Assembly (NCBI GenBank): GCA_036787955.1
Contig: DAIQOI010000004.1
Coordinates: 186,001-250,000, forward strand
Direction: 5' to 3'
Length of the DNA: 64,000 nucleotides
DNA from: UBA2336 sp036787955
GTDB lineage: Bacteria > Bacteroidota > Bacteroidia > Cytophagales > Cyclobacteriaceae
Numbering within the stretch: position 1 is the stretch's first letter; the number at the start of each line of letters is the position of its first letter. Below, piece by piece: positions 32,488-44,000 of this stretch. The notes under the pieces were generated by a model. It was not told the DNA's origin and did not search any database. It worked only from the letters and a program-made list of their open reading frames with translations. Both the position numbers and the translations under genes were made by a program.

Positions 32488-33899
32488 TTGCAGTTTTTTG
32501 CACCGCGTGGGTAATTTTCTCCCTGCAGGCTGTTGCTCAGCTCCCTGCAGAAGCCGACTCACTTTTATATGATAAAACCGAATACCCCGAATCCGACAGC
32601 CTTATTTACTCGGCTCACGAACTTCCCCAAGATGTAGAATACATTCCGGGCGAAGATGCACCCGATGTGATTCGTCAACGGCTTACTTCCCTTCAGCGTA
32701 CCATCCCGCTTCGATACCACGAGCGCGTCCATGCCTTTATTAACTACTTCACCGTTCGCGACCGCGAATACACCCGCATGATCATCCGCAGGCGCGACCT
32801 CTATTTTCCTGTATTCGAAAAATACCTTGCTTATTATCAACTTCCCGATGAACTGAAATACCTGTCGATTATTGAATCCGGTCTTAACCCCAAAGCTGTT
32901 TCACGTGCCCGTGCAGTGGGACTCTGGCAGTTTATGTACTTCACGGGCCGGCATTACGGATTGCATATTGACAGGTTTGAGGATCAGCGCATGGACCCCT
33001 ACCTGGCAACCGATGCTGCCTGCCGCTACCTGCGCGACCTGTACAACCTGTTTAACGACTGGGAGCTGGCGCTGGCCGCCTACAATGCCGGGCCCGGCAA
33101 TGTAAAGAAGGCCATAAGGCGTTCGGGCTACAAAAAAACTTTTTGGGAAATTTATCCTTACCTGCCGCGCGAAACCCGCTCGTACGTACCTCAGTTTGTG
33201 GCCATGGTGTATACCTTGAATCACCTTGCCGAACATAACTTTATGGAAACAGAGCGCGAAGTACTGCCCCCGTACGACACGTTACAGATAAACCATACCC
33301 TGCATTTTGAAACATTTGCCCTGCTGACAAACGGGTGCATCGAAGATTTACAGCGACTAAACCCCTCATTCGTGCGCAATGTAGTTCCCGATTCGCGCAA
33401 AAACTATACAATACGCATTCCGCGTTACATGACCGGTGCGTTGGAGGAAAACCGCACGGCCATCCTTGACTCTGCCGCAAAGACAGGCAAAGCCTACCTG
33501 CAAACGCTGGCAGCTGATAACAGCTTTGCCGGTACAAGTGGTCGTGAACGCATTGTTCATTACGTGCACAATGGCCAAACACTGAGTTCGCTTGCGCAGC
33601 GCTACGGTGTCCGGGTGGCTGATATTCAGGAATGGAACAACCTCAGGGGCACCACCATCCGCACGGGGCAACGCCTGTACATCTGGGTTAATCCTTCGCA
33701 TGTGCCAGCCGTACAAAACAAGCCCGGACAACAACCGCAACATACCCTCAGCGCCAAAACCTACACCGTGCAGGAGGGCGACACGCTGTGGTCTATTACA
33801 CGCAAGTACGAAGGCCTTACCGTTGAACGCCTGCGCCAGTTAAACAAACTGAACACCAATAAAATTTATCCAGGCCAGGTACTGGTTGTTGCCGATTAA
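32466..33899 (+). CDS. Lytic transglycosylase with two LysM domains (MltD-like)
   Basis: A 477-residue exported wall enzyme. A signal peptide (about 1-24, ending AVAQ) precedes an SLT goose-type lysozyme domain (about residues 105-230). Visible SLT motifs are the catalytic Glu in SIIESG, the AVGLWQFM block and AYNAGPGN. Two C-terminal LysM peptidoglycan-binding domains follow (about 357-403 and 431-476), each with VQEGDTLWSI-like openings. It cleaves the glycan strand with anhydro-muramic ends, as MltD does. The ATG overlaps the gatA end by 22 bases. Confidence 0.93.
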   Translation: MVIRNKIVAVFCTAWVIFSLQAVAQLPAEADSLLYDKTEYPESDSLIYSAHELPQDVEYIPGEDAPDVIRQRLTSLQRTIPLRYHERVHAFINYFTVRDREYTRMIIRRRDLYFPVFEKYLAYYQLPDELKYLSIIESGLNPKAVSRARAVGLWQFMYFTGRHYGLHIDRFEDQRMDPYLATDAACRYLRDLYNLFNDWELALAAYNAGPGNVKKAIRRSGYKKTFWEIYPYLPRETRSYVPQFVAMVYTLNHLAEHNFMETEREVLPPYDTLQINHTLHFETFALLTNGCIEDLQRLNPSFVRNVVPDSRKNYTIRIPRYMTGALEENRTAILDSAAKTGKAYLQTLAADNSFAGTSGRERIVHYVHNGQTLSSLAQRYGVRVADIQEWNNLRGTTIRTGQRLYIWVNPSHVPAVQNKPGQQPQHTLSAKTYTVQEGDTLWSITRKYEGLTVERLRQLNKLNTNKIYPGQVLVVAD

Positions 33900-33961
33900 C
33901 CGGATATAAAAATCACCTGTTACTTCCCGGCCAATTCGGCATTATGCTGTAAAATTGCATT

Positions 33962-35032
33962 ATGAAATACTGGATACTTCCTGTCATCGTCCTGGCCGCT
34001 GCCTGCTCATCCAAAAAAAACAAATCCGAATACCTCCCTTCTGCTTCAGGTAAGCCGGGCGATGTGATTGTGATGATGGATTCACTTCGCTGGAAAGGAC
34101 CCCTGGGCGATGAGCTGCGGAAAATATTCAAGGCCGAAGTACCCGGACTGCCGCGCGATGAACCCATGTTCAATCTGATACATGTTCATCCGCGAATTAG
34201 CAACACCCTGCTCACACAAATCCGAAACCTGGTATTCGTGTTTACGCTTGAACCGGAGAGCCCCGGATCACGAATGCTTAAGGAACGATTTGACGAAGAA
34301 ACGCTGAAACGCATAGCCACAGATACTGCTTTTTTTCTGGCCACCGAGCAGGATGAATTTGCACGCGGTCAGGTAGTGATGTACCTGTTTGGCCCGACAG
34401 AAGAACAACTCATAAAAAAACTGAGGGAAAACCGCCAGAACATTCAAAACTATTTCAACAACCTTGAGAAAAAGCGCCTGATACAAAACATCATGGCCAC
34501 CACAACCACCAAGGGCATTACTGAAATGCTAAAGAAAAATTATGGATTTGAATTGCGGGTGCCGTTTGGATTCAAGGTGGCCGATGCCCAACACGATTTT
34601 GTGTGGCTTCGCCAATTAGATGCGCATGTTGACAAGGATGTTTTTGTTTCGTGGAAGCCCTATGAAAGCGAATACCAGTTTCTGCCCGACAGCATCCTGG
34701 CATGGAAAGACGAAATCACGCGCAGGTATATTTTCGAAGACCCCGACAATCCGCAAAGCTACCTGGTAGCCGAAACCACCGTTCCGTTTAAACCCGTCAA
34801 GACAAAGCAAACCACCATCAACGGGCAATTTGCCATGGAGCTGCGTGGATTATGGCGCACCAACAACCGCACCATGGGAGGACCTTTTATCTGCTATGCG
34901 GTGGCCTTTCCGGAAACCGGAAAAATATTTTACCTGGAAGGCTTTTGCTTCAGTCCCGGCAAAGATCAGCGCGAAACCATTCGCGAGCTGGAGGCAATTC
35001 TCAACACTTTCCGCATTGTGCCCGGGTCCTGA
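33962..35032 (+). CDS. DUF4837 family lipoprotein
   Basis: A 356-residue lipoprotein of the DUF4837 family, found in Bacteroidota. The signal ends in AAAC (Cys15). The family opening GKPGDVIVMMDSLRWKGPLGDELRKIF and the PGLPRDEPMFNL block are visible. No catalytic motif is seen and the function is unknown. It is preceded by 62 bases after the lytic transglycosylase and followed by 77 bases and maeB. Confidence 0.87.
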   Translation: MKYWILPVIVLAAACSSKKNKSEYLPSASGKPGDVIVMMDSLRWKGPLGDELRKIFKAEVPGLPRDEPMFNLIHVHPRISNTLLTQIRNLVFVFTLEPESPGSRMLKERFDEETLKRIATDTAFFLATEQDEFARGQVVMYLFGPTEEQLIKKLRENRQNIQNYFNNLEKKRLIQNIMATTTTKGITEMLKKNYGFELRVPFGFKVADAQHDFVWLRQLDAHVDKDVFVSWKPYESEYQFLPDSILAWKDEITRRYIFEDPDNPQSYLVAETTVPFKPVKTKQTTINGQFAMELRGLWRTNNRTMGGPFICYAVAFPETGKIFYLEGFCFSPGKDQRETIRELEAILNTFRIVPGS

Positions 35033-35079
35033 TCCACTCTTTACAACCAGGATGTTTTAAGCAGTTTATCCATGACTGC

Positions 35080-35087
35080 TATATTTG
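35080..35087 (+). promoter_or_regulatory. -7 box of maeB
   Basis: Perfect TATATTTG, 22 bases before the maeB ATG. No TTG at the expected upstream distance; a TTTT run lies slightly farther away. Confidence 0.45.
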
Positions 35088-35109
35088 ACCACTTAAACCA
35101 ACCGGTATC

Positions 35110-37386
35110 ATGTCGTTAAAAATCCGCAGAGAAGCAGCCTTACAATACCACATGCAGGGACAGCCCGGTAAGATTGAAGTGGTACCCACCAAAATGCTTA
35201 GTTCCCAGCTCGACCTGGCGCTTGCTTATTCGCCGGGTGTGGCCGAACCCTGTAAGGAAATAGCCGCCAACAAGGAAGAAGCCTACAAGTACACCGCCAA
35301 AGGCAACCTGGTGGCGGTCATCTCAAACGGAACTGCCGTACTGGGTCTGGGCAACATAGGTGCTGATGCCGCAAAACCGGTGATGGAAGGAAAAGGGGTA
35401 TTGTTTAAGAAATTTGCCGGCATTGATGTGTTCGATATTGAAATTAACGAAACCGATCCTGATAAATTCATTCATATTGTACAATCACTCGAACCCACTT
35501 TTGGCGGCATTAACCTTGAAGACATCAAAGCACCGGAGTGCTTTAAAATAGAAGCTGCTCTGCGGGAAAAGATGAACATACCTGTAATGCACGACGACCA
35601 GCACGGAACAGCAATCATTTCCGGTGCGGCCCTCATCAACGCATTGGAACTGGTAGGAAAAAAAATCAGCGAAATAAAAATGGTGGTAAACGGAGCAGGC
35701 GCAGCAGCAATCAGTTGCACCCGCCTGTACCTTGAGCTGGGTCTGAAAAAAGAAAATCTGATAATGTGCGACAGCAAAGGCGTGATCAACAAAGACCGCA
35801 CTGACCTGGACGAGATAAAAGCAGAGTTTGCCACATCGCAAAAAATAAAGACCCTTCAGGAGGCCATAAAAAATGCCGATGTTTTTCTGGGCTTATCCAA
35901 AGCAGATATACTGACCCCCGATGACATCCGGGCCATGGCACCTAACCCCATTGTATTCGCCCTGGCCAACCCGAATCCGGAAATAGATTACCATCTTGCC
36001 AAAGAATCCCGCCCTGATCTGATTATGGCTACCGGCCGCAGCGACCACCCCAATCAGGTAAACAATGTGTTAGGATTTCCCTACATATTCCGCGGAGCGC
36101 TGGACGTACGGGCCACCGAAATCAACGAAGCAATGAAACTTGCTGCGGTTTACGCCCTGGCTGCCCTGGCCAAGGAACCTGTTCCTGATATTGTAGTACG
36201 CGCCTATGGCGAAGAAAAATTAACCTTCGGTCCGGATTATCTCATTCCTAAACCGCTTGACCCGCGCCTCATCACCACCATTGCTCCTGCCGTGGCCAAA
36301 GCCGCCATGGAATCGGGACTGGCACGCAAACCTATTACCGACTGGGGCGAATACCATCATCAATTGCTGAAGCGCATCGGGCTTGACCAAAAACTCATGT
36401 CGCGCATCATTGACCGCGCCAAGAAAAATCCCAAACGCGTGGTGTTTGCCGAAGCACATCATCATAAAATACTGAAGGCAGCGCAGGTACTTCAGGACGA
36501 AGGCATTGCAAATCCGATTTTATTAGGCAATCGTGCCGAAATCGAAGGCCTTATCCAGGAACACAGCCTGGAACTGAATTGTCCGGTAATCGATCCGCTG
36601 GATGACCCTAAAAAAACAGAACAATTTGCCAGGTTACTGCACAGCAAACGCCAGCGCAAAGGACTCACCTACCGCGACTGCCTTCAGCTGATGCGCGACC
36701 GCAACTACTTTGGTGCCATGATGGTAGAAACCGGTGAAGCAGATGCCCTGATCAGCGGACTTACCAAAGATTACCCCAAAACCATCCTGCCGGCTCTTCA
36801 TTGCATCGGCATGGCCGAGGGCATAAGCCGCGTGGCCGGCATGTACATTATCATGAACAACAAAGGCACCTACTTCTTCTCCGATACCACCGTGAACCTG
36901 AATCCCACAGCCGAAGAACTGGTGGATATCATCGCGCTTACCGCACGCGGTGTACGCTTTTTTGACATCGAACCGCGCATTGCGGTACTGTCTTATTCCA
37001 ACTTCGGATCATCGAAAGGCGAAGTGCCCGAAAAGACCAGTGCAGCAGTGCGTATGGCCAAACAAAAATTTCCGGACCTGATCATTGATGGCGACATCCA
37101 GGCCAACGTGGCATTGAATACCTCGCTGCAACAGGAAAGTTTTCCTTTCAGTGCTTTGGCCAAAGATGGTGCCAACACACTCATCTTTCCCAATCTCGCT
37201 GCCGGCAACATTGCTTACAAACTGCTCATGGAAATAGGCGGTGCCGAAGCCATCGGACCGGTTTTGCTGGGCATGAAAAAACCTGTTCACGTTTTACAGT
37301 TGGGAAGCTCCATACGCGAAATCGTGAACATGGCCGCCATAGCCGTAGTGGATGCTCAATTGCTCACTCAGTCCGGCCGGTTGTAA
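35110..37386 (+). CDS. maeB: NADP-dependent malic enzyme with phosphotransacetylase-like domain
   Basis: A 758-residue bifunctional-looking malic enzyme that decarboxylates malate to pyruvate with NADP reduction. The N-terminal malic domain (about 1-430) shows YSPGVAEPC, FAGIDVFDIE and MHDDQHGTA, followed by a Rossmann site (VVNGAGAAAISC). The C-terminal part (about 430-758) is a phosphate acetyltransferase-like domain (VVFAEAHHHKILKAAQ, DALISGLTKDYPKTILPA). In MaeB enzymes that domain regulates activity through acetyl-CoA and is not catalytic. The full length is typical. ruvA and sprA follow, an order I recall as conserved in this phylum. Confidence 0.95.
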   Translation: MSLKIRREAALQYHMQGQPGKIEVVPTKMLSSQLDLALAYSPGVAEPCKEIAANKEEAYKYTAKGNLVAVISNGTAVLGLGNIGADAAKPVMEGKGVLFKKFAGIDVFDIEINETDPDKFIHIVQSLEPTFGGINLEDIKAPECFKIEAALREKMNIPVMHDDQHGTAIISGAALINALELVGKKISEIKMVVNGAGAAAISCTRLYLELGLKKENLIMCDSKGVINKDRTDLDEIKAEFATSQKIKTLQEAIKNADVFLGLSKADILTPDDIRAMAPNPIVFALANPNPEIDYHLAKESRPDLIMATGRSDHPNQVNNVLGFPYIFRGALDVRATEINEAMKLAAVYALAALAKEPVPDIVVRAYGEEKLTFGPDYLIPKPLDPRLITTIAPAVAKAAMESGLARKPITDWGEYHHQLLKRIGLDQKLMSRIIDRAKKNPKRVVFAEAHHHKILKAAQVLQDEGIANPILLGNRAEIEGLIQEHSLELNCPVIDPLDDPKKTEQFARLLHSKRQRKGLTYRDCLQLMRDRNYFGAMMVETGEADALISGLTKDYPKTILPALHCIGMAEGISRVAGMYIIMNNKGTYFFSDTTVNLNPTAEELVDIIALTARGVRFFDIEPRIAVLSYSNFGSSKGEVPEKTSAAVRMAKQKFPDLIIDGDIQANVALNTSLQQESFPFSALAKDGANTLIFPNLAAGNIAYKLLMEIGGAEAIGPVLLGMKKPVHVLQLGSSIREIVNMAAIAVVDAQLLTQSGRL

Positions 37387-37408
37387 ACACCACAATTTAA
37401 CATTAGTC

Positions 37409-37441
37409 GTTACATTTACAGCTCAGGCTTCAAAATGTAAC
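37409..37441. promoter_or_regulatory. Inverted repeat before ruvA
   Basis: A perfect 9-bp inverted repeat, GTTACATTT and AAATGTAAC, separated by 15 bases and ending five bases before the ruvA ATG. It could be a dimeric protein site or an RNA hairpin that hides the start. The right arm overlaps a weak TAACTTGC box. Confidence 0.45.
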
Positions 37442-37445
37442 TTGC

Positions 37446-38036
37446 ATGATCGCCTTTTTAAAAGGTAGGTTGGCCCATAAGGAACCAACCTACGTGATTA
37501 TCGATGTACATGGAGTAGGTTATCAGGTAAACATATCGCTCCAGACGTTTGGAGATATAAAGGATCGCGAAGAGGTTTTCTTACATACCTATCTGGCTGT
37601 ACGCGAAGATGCGCATGTACTGTACGGGTTCTCCACGCCCGCCGAGAAAAATCTTTTTCTTCACCTGATTAGCGTTAACGGGGTAGGCCCGGGTACCGCA
37701 CTCATCATGCTTTCGTACATGAGTGTGGAAGAACTGAGCATGGCTATTGCGCGTGAAGATGCCGCGGCCCTTCAGCGAATAAAAGGCATCGGCACCAAAA
37801 CAGCCCAGCGCGTTATCATTGACCTGAAAGACCGGATCCGCAGGGAAAAGGATATAGAAATGACAACCATGATAAACCCTGCGCACAATACCATGCGGCA
37901 GGAAGCGTTAACAGCATTACTAACCTTGGGCATTCCCCGAAGTGCGGCTGAGAAAAGTGTGGATATGGTCCTGAAAAAATCAGGGAATACCATTACTTTG
38001 GAAGATTTGATTAAACAGGCTCTGAAAGCGACCTGA
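37446..38036 (+). CDS. ruvA: Holliday junction branch migration protein RuvA
   Basis: A 196-residue RuvA, the tetrameric subunit that holds the four-way junction for RuvB. The N-terminal OB domain begins MIAFLKGRLAHKEP with the VIDVHGVGYQV strand. Paired helix-hairpin-helix motifs follow (FLHLISVNGVGPGTALIML and LQRIKGIGTKTAQRVIIDLKD), and a C-terminal domain III (LTALLTLGIPRSAAEKSVD) contacts RuvB. The length is normal. sprA begins eight bases after the stop. An inverted repeat lies just before its start. Confidence 0.95.
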   Translation: MIAFLKGRLAHKEPTYVIIDVHGVGYQVNISLQTFGDIKDREEVFLHTYLAVREDAHVLYGFSTPAEKNLFLHLISVNGVGPGTALIMLSYMSVEELSMAIAREDAAALQRIKGIGTKTAQRVIIDLKDRIRREKDIEMTTMINPAHNTMRQEALTALLTLGIPRSAAEKSVDMVLKKSGNTITLEDLIKQALKAT

Positions 38037-38043
38037 GTAACTT

Positions 38044-41000
38044 TTGACCTTGAACCTGAACCGCTTCGTTACTGTTATCGGTATAGCTTTACCGTTATGG
38101 TGCTTCCATACGGAGGCACAGGCTGCCCCCTTTCAGCAGCAGGATACTACCCGCCATACCTACCGCCCTACGCGCAGACCTACTTTTAAGCTACAAGATC
38201 GGTTTGGCGACCCTTTTTCCAATCATACAACCTCATCGCCTCTGTTTCTGAAAGACCCTTCCAAAATTCATTATGATATCAGGGTTGACTCGTCCGTAAA
38301 CTACACTGTGTACGAGCGCATGGGCAACCTGGATTTCAGGCCGGCCACCACCATTACTTTCGATGAGTTTAATGAATACCACAGGCGCCAGCTCATGCGC
38401 AGCTACTGGCAGGGGCGATCGCGCATGCAGGCTGGCGAAAGCCCGGTGAGCAACCGCGGTTTTGCCCCTAAAATTTATATCAGCCCGGTACTCGATCGAA
38501 TTTTCGGTGGCAGCTATGTCGAGCTTATCCCACGCGGCTTCGTGACCCTCGACTTCGGAGCCTCCTTTCAACGCATTGATAACCCGAACATCCCTATCCG
38601 CATGCAACGCAACGGAGGATTTGAATTCGACCAGCAAATTAATATGAGTGTCATCGGAAAGGTGGGTGAAAAGCTGACCGTAAATGCCAATTTCGACAAT
38701 AACAACTCATTCGATTTCCAGAACAACATGAAAATTGAATACACCGGTTTCAAGGAAGATATTCTTAAAAAACTGGAAATCGGTAATGTAAGCCTGCCGC
38801 TCAACAATACTTTAATACAGGGAGCACAAAACCTGTTTGGCGTGAAAGCGCAGTGGCAGTTTGGCAAGCTCTATGTTACTACCGTAGCTTCTACGCAACG
38901 CGGTAAGGTTTCATCCATCGATATACCCGGTAGCAATCAAGGTCAGGGAAGGCCATTTGAAATCGTGGCCTCAAACTATGATGAAAACCGTCATTTTTTC
39001 CTGGCTCACTTTTTCCGCGACAACTATGAACGGTGGCTCCAACATCCGCCACAGATTTTTTCCGGTGTAAACATCACACGGGTGGAAGTGTATGTGCTTA
39101 ACCGCAGCAACGACACCCAGACACTGCGCAACGTGGTAGGTTTAATGGATTTGGGCGAAGGAAGCACTGTTTACAATGACAACGTGCAAAGTCGCATACC
39201 CGGCCCGGCCTTTAATGGCGCCAACGATCTATCGCAGGTACTGAACCTGGGAGCGCCCAGTCGCCTGTCAGATCAGATTTCCAACTACCTGGAAAACATC
39301 ATTTACGGTCCGGGCGCCATGGTAAACGGCACCGACTTTGAACGTATAACCAGCGCCCGCAAACTCAGCCCAACAGAATTTACCTTTCATCGCCAGTTAG
39401 GGTACATTACACTGGCACGCAAGCTGCAAAACGATGAAGCACTGGCCGTAGCCTTTGAATACACTTACAACGGCCGCACCTACAAGGTGGGCGAGCTGAC
39501 CGAAGACTACAACAGCCGCCCGGACAATGAGGTAATTTTCCTCAAGCTCCTTCGTCCTCGCAAAATCGCCATACGCGACAGCCGCCAACGCATCATCCCT
39601 ACCTGGGACCTGATGATGAAAAACATCTACACATTAAACGTAACCCAACTTTCACGCGAGGGATTTCAACTACGCATCGTTTACCGCGATGACCGGACCG
39701 GCATTGACAACCCCCAGTTGCAGGAAGGCATAAATGTGCGCAACCGGCAACTCATTGAAGTCTTCGGACTGGACCGGCTCAATCCGGTAAACGACCTGCA
39801 ACGCGATGGAAACTTTGACTTCGTGGAGGGTCTGACCATTAACACCCAGTATGGGATGATTATATTTCCTTTTGTCGAGCCTTTTAACACGGCTTTGCGG
39901 CAGGCCTTTGCAGGCGAGCCCCAGGAAGAGTTTCTTATTAATAAATATGTGTACGACACGCTGTACCGCACCACCAAAGCCGATGCTGAATTATTTGTTA
40001 CCAAAAACAAATTTTTTCTTGTAGGTCGTTACGTAGCCAATTCAGCAAAAGAAATACTAATCCCGGGCTTCGGCGTAACTCCGGGCTCAGTACGCGTTTT
40101 TGCCGGAGGCACCCCGCTTATCGAAGGCTTGGATTACAATGTTGATTATACTTTCGGGCGCGTTACTATACTTAACGATGCCATCATCAACTCGGGAAAA
40201 AACATCAGTGTGCAGTACGAACAGGCCGATCCATTTGCTTTTCAAACCCGTTCACTGCTGGGTACCCGTTTCGATTATAAACTGAATGATGATGTAAATT
40301 TTGGATCCACACTATTGTATTACAATGAACGACCGTGGATTAGCCGCAACCTCATCGGCACCGAACCGGCACGCAACCTTCAATACGGATTGGACTTCAA
40401 TGTGCGCAAGGAGAGCCGCCTGCTGACCAAACTGGTGGATGCCTTGCCGGGTATTGAGACCAGGGAGAAATCGGCATTTAACTGGAGCGGAGAGTTTGCC
40501 CAACTAATCCCCGGCACATCCGTACGGGTAGAGGGGGCTGGTACAGGCTATATCGATGATTTCGAAAATTCGGCAACGCCCTTTTCCCTGCTCAACCCTG
40601 CGGCCTGGCGCCTGGCTGCCACGCCACGCACGGCCGATAACCGCTTCGACCCCAGTTTGGGCGCACGCAACGATATCCGGGCCGGCTACAAGCGATCTAA
40701 ACTGGCCTGGTACGTGGTCGATAATCAGTTCTACCGCGATGGCGGGCAGTTTAAACCACCCAACATAACCGGGGCCGATCTGCAGAACCACTATGTGCGT
40801 GCCGTAGGCCCGCAGGAGATTTTCCCTTTCCGGAATCTCACACAAGGCAATTTTTTTGAAACCGTACTGGACGTGGCCTACTACCCCACCGAACGCGGGC
40901 CGTTTAACTACGACACCCAAAACCTCAATCCGCTGACGGGCGATTTTACCGATCCGGCTAATCGCTGGGCAGGCATTACTACAGCCATCCGTTCGGAAGT

Positions 41001-44000
41001 TGACTTTGACAAAGCCAATATCGAATATATTGAATTCTGGCTGCTGGACCCCTTCATCAACTATACCGAAAACGGAAAAATAATTGACGGCAAATTCAAC
41101 GACTTCAACACAACCGGCGGTAAACTGATTTTTCACCTGGGCTCCATCAGCGAAGACATTATGCGCGATGGGCGCCATGCTTTTGAAAACGGTCTGCCGC
41201 CCGATGGCGATGTAACCAAAGCCACCGAAAACAACTGGGGCTATGTTACCAACCAGCAATACATCACCAATGCATTCGATAATTCGCCTGAATCCAGAAA
41301 TAACCAGGATGTAGGTTTAGACGGTGTGAGAAATGATATGGAAGCCATAAAATTTCAGGATTTCCTCACCACTGCAGCAGGCCTACTTAACCCCGAGCCA
41401 CTGGCACAGCTACAGGCCGATCCGTCATCGGATAACTTTAAATTCTTTTTTGGCTCCGACCTCGATGCACGCAATGCCAAAATCCTGGAACGCTATAAAA
41501 ACTTCAACGGCACCGATGGCAATACTCCCATCAATACCGGCACCGCCATTCCGCAATCGAACGGTTTCTTGCCGGACAATGAAGACCTCAACGCTGACAA
41601 TACACTGAATGAACTGGAAGAATATTACGAGTACAATATTGACTTACGGCCGGGCCAGCTGGAAATAGGCCGCAAGTACATTGTTGATAAAATCACTACC
41701 CGTGCCACAGGTGGTACCGACCAGGTAACCTGGTACCTGTTCCGTATTCCGGTGCGCAATTTCGATGGTCGCTTCGGCAACATCGAAGGTTTCAAATCCA
41801 TTCGTTACGTCCGCATGGTGCTTACCGGATTCCAGCAGCCCGTGGTGCTGCGCTTTGCCAACTTCCGCATGATTGGCTCCCGCTGGAGAAGATACACCGA
41901 GAGCCTAGAACAAGGTGGACTGGTACCTGACCGTGAGCCCGACTTCGACAATTTTACCCTTTCGGTAGTAAATATTGAAGAAAATGCCGCCCCCGACCCC
42001 AGCGGCCGGAAATCGCCCTATGTCGTTCCTCCCGGCATTATCCGCGACCGCGATAATACTTCGGCCGTGCCCCGGCAATTGAATGAACAATCCATGCAAC
42101 TGTGTGTGGACAACCTGATGGATGGTGATGCCCGTGCAGCTTACAAAAATGTAGAAATGGATTTTTTCAACTACGGAAGAGTAAAAATGTTTGTGCATGC
42201 CAACAGCGAATCGGATGATGACGACCTGGTGATATTCATGCGCCTGGGTACTGACTTCGACCAGAATTATTACGAAGTTGAACTACCCCTGAAAATCACC
42301 AAACCGGCCAACACCACCGATCCGCGGGCCATCTGGCCCGAGGAAAATGAGTTTGACTTTGCGCTTAACACCCTGTACGCCCTAAAAGCTGAACGCGACC
42401 GCCTGCGCTTCCCGCTTACCCAGCCGTTTCCCCAGGAAGGACCACGCGTAATCGGCCGGCATGGCTTTCGCATCATGGGGCGTCCGGATTTAAGCAACGT
42501 GCGCCTGCTGATGATAGGCATCCGCAACCCGCGCACCCCCGATAAACGCGCCCATTCAGCATGTGTATGGGTAAATGAACTGCGGCTGACAGACTTCGAC
42601 CGAACAGCAGGCTGGGCCGTAAATTCAACACTCGGCTTAAAACTGGCCGATCTGGCCACCGTATCCTCTTCCATCCGGCATACTACCTTTGGTTTTGGCA
42701 GCGTGAACTCTAAAATAAGCGAACGCACACGCGAAGAGATTACTGCCTTCGATATCACCTCTTCCATTAACCTGGATAAAATGCTGCCCGGCCGGCACGG
42801 CCTGGTACTGCCCATGCTGGTGAGTTATCAAACCACCACCATGAACCCCAATTACGACCCGGCCAACCCCGACCAGCGGCTCGAAGCCGCACTGCAGTCG
42901 TTCAATACCGATGAAGAACGCGAAGCCTACCTGCGCATCATCCGCGACCGCGAAATACGAAGGGCCATCAACTTCACCAATGTACGCAAAACCAAAGTAC
43001 GGCAGGATGCGCCTTCTCACCTGTGGGATATTGAAAACTTTTCATTCAGCTACCGGTATAGCCAGATAACACGCACCAACTTCAACATAGCCGACTTTGT
43101 AAAAAATGATTATGGCGGATCGGTAGCTTACAACTTCTCGCCCAAGAGCAAAGGCTTTGAGCCCTTTAAGGAAAGCGAAGGGTTAAAATCGCCTTACCTG
43201 AAACTGATCAAAGATTTTAACCTGAACCTGATGCCCACCAGCATTGGCGTGCGGGCCGATCTGGATCGATCTTTTTCACGAACTATTTACCGAAACTTTC
43301 TTTCAGAGTCGGAACCCAACTACCTGAAGTATTTCACCTTTAACCGCTTCTACAATGCCCAGTGGAGCCTGTCGCGCAACCTGAACCTAACCTATGCGGC
43401 ACGTGCCAACGCCATTATAGATGAACCCGAAGGCGACATTAACACACCCGAAAAGCGCGACAGCGTAATGAACAACCTGAAACGATTCGGCCGGATGAAA
43501 AATTTCGATCAGAACATCACCATGAATTACAAGCTGCCGCTGGACAAAATACCCTTCACCGACTGGCTGGACGCTGATTACCGGTATCAGGTAAATTACA
43601 ACTGGAAGGCCGGCCCGTTCAATAAGCCCGACAGCCTGGTGCGCCCAGGCGAACAGGACTTACCCGATAGCCTTGATTTTAAAAACACCGTTCAGAACAG
43701 CCGCGAACGTGCCATCACCGGGCAATTAAATATGGTGAAGCTGTACAACAAGATTAAATTTCTGAAAGAAATCAACACCCCGCCACGCCCTCAGGCCAGG
43801 CCAACCAGCAAACCCGATACGGTGCGCGCCACACCACAATGGGTAAAAAATTTCTTCCGTATGCTGATGATGGTGCGTTCCGTTAACGCCACCTATTCTG
43901 TTTCAGAGGGAACCCTGCTGCCGGGTTTCGATCCTACACCGCGCTTTCTGGGCATGGACCGGCAATGGAACGCACCCGGCTGGGATTTTATTCTGGGCAG

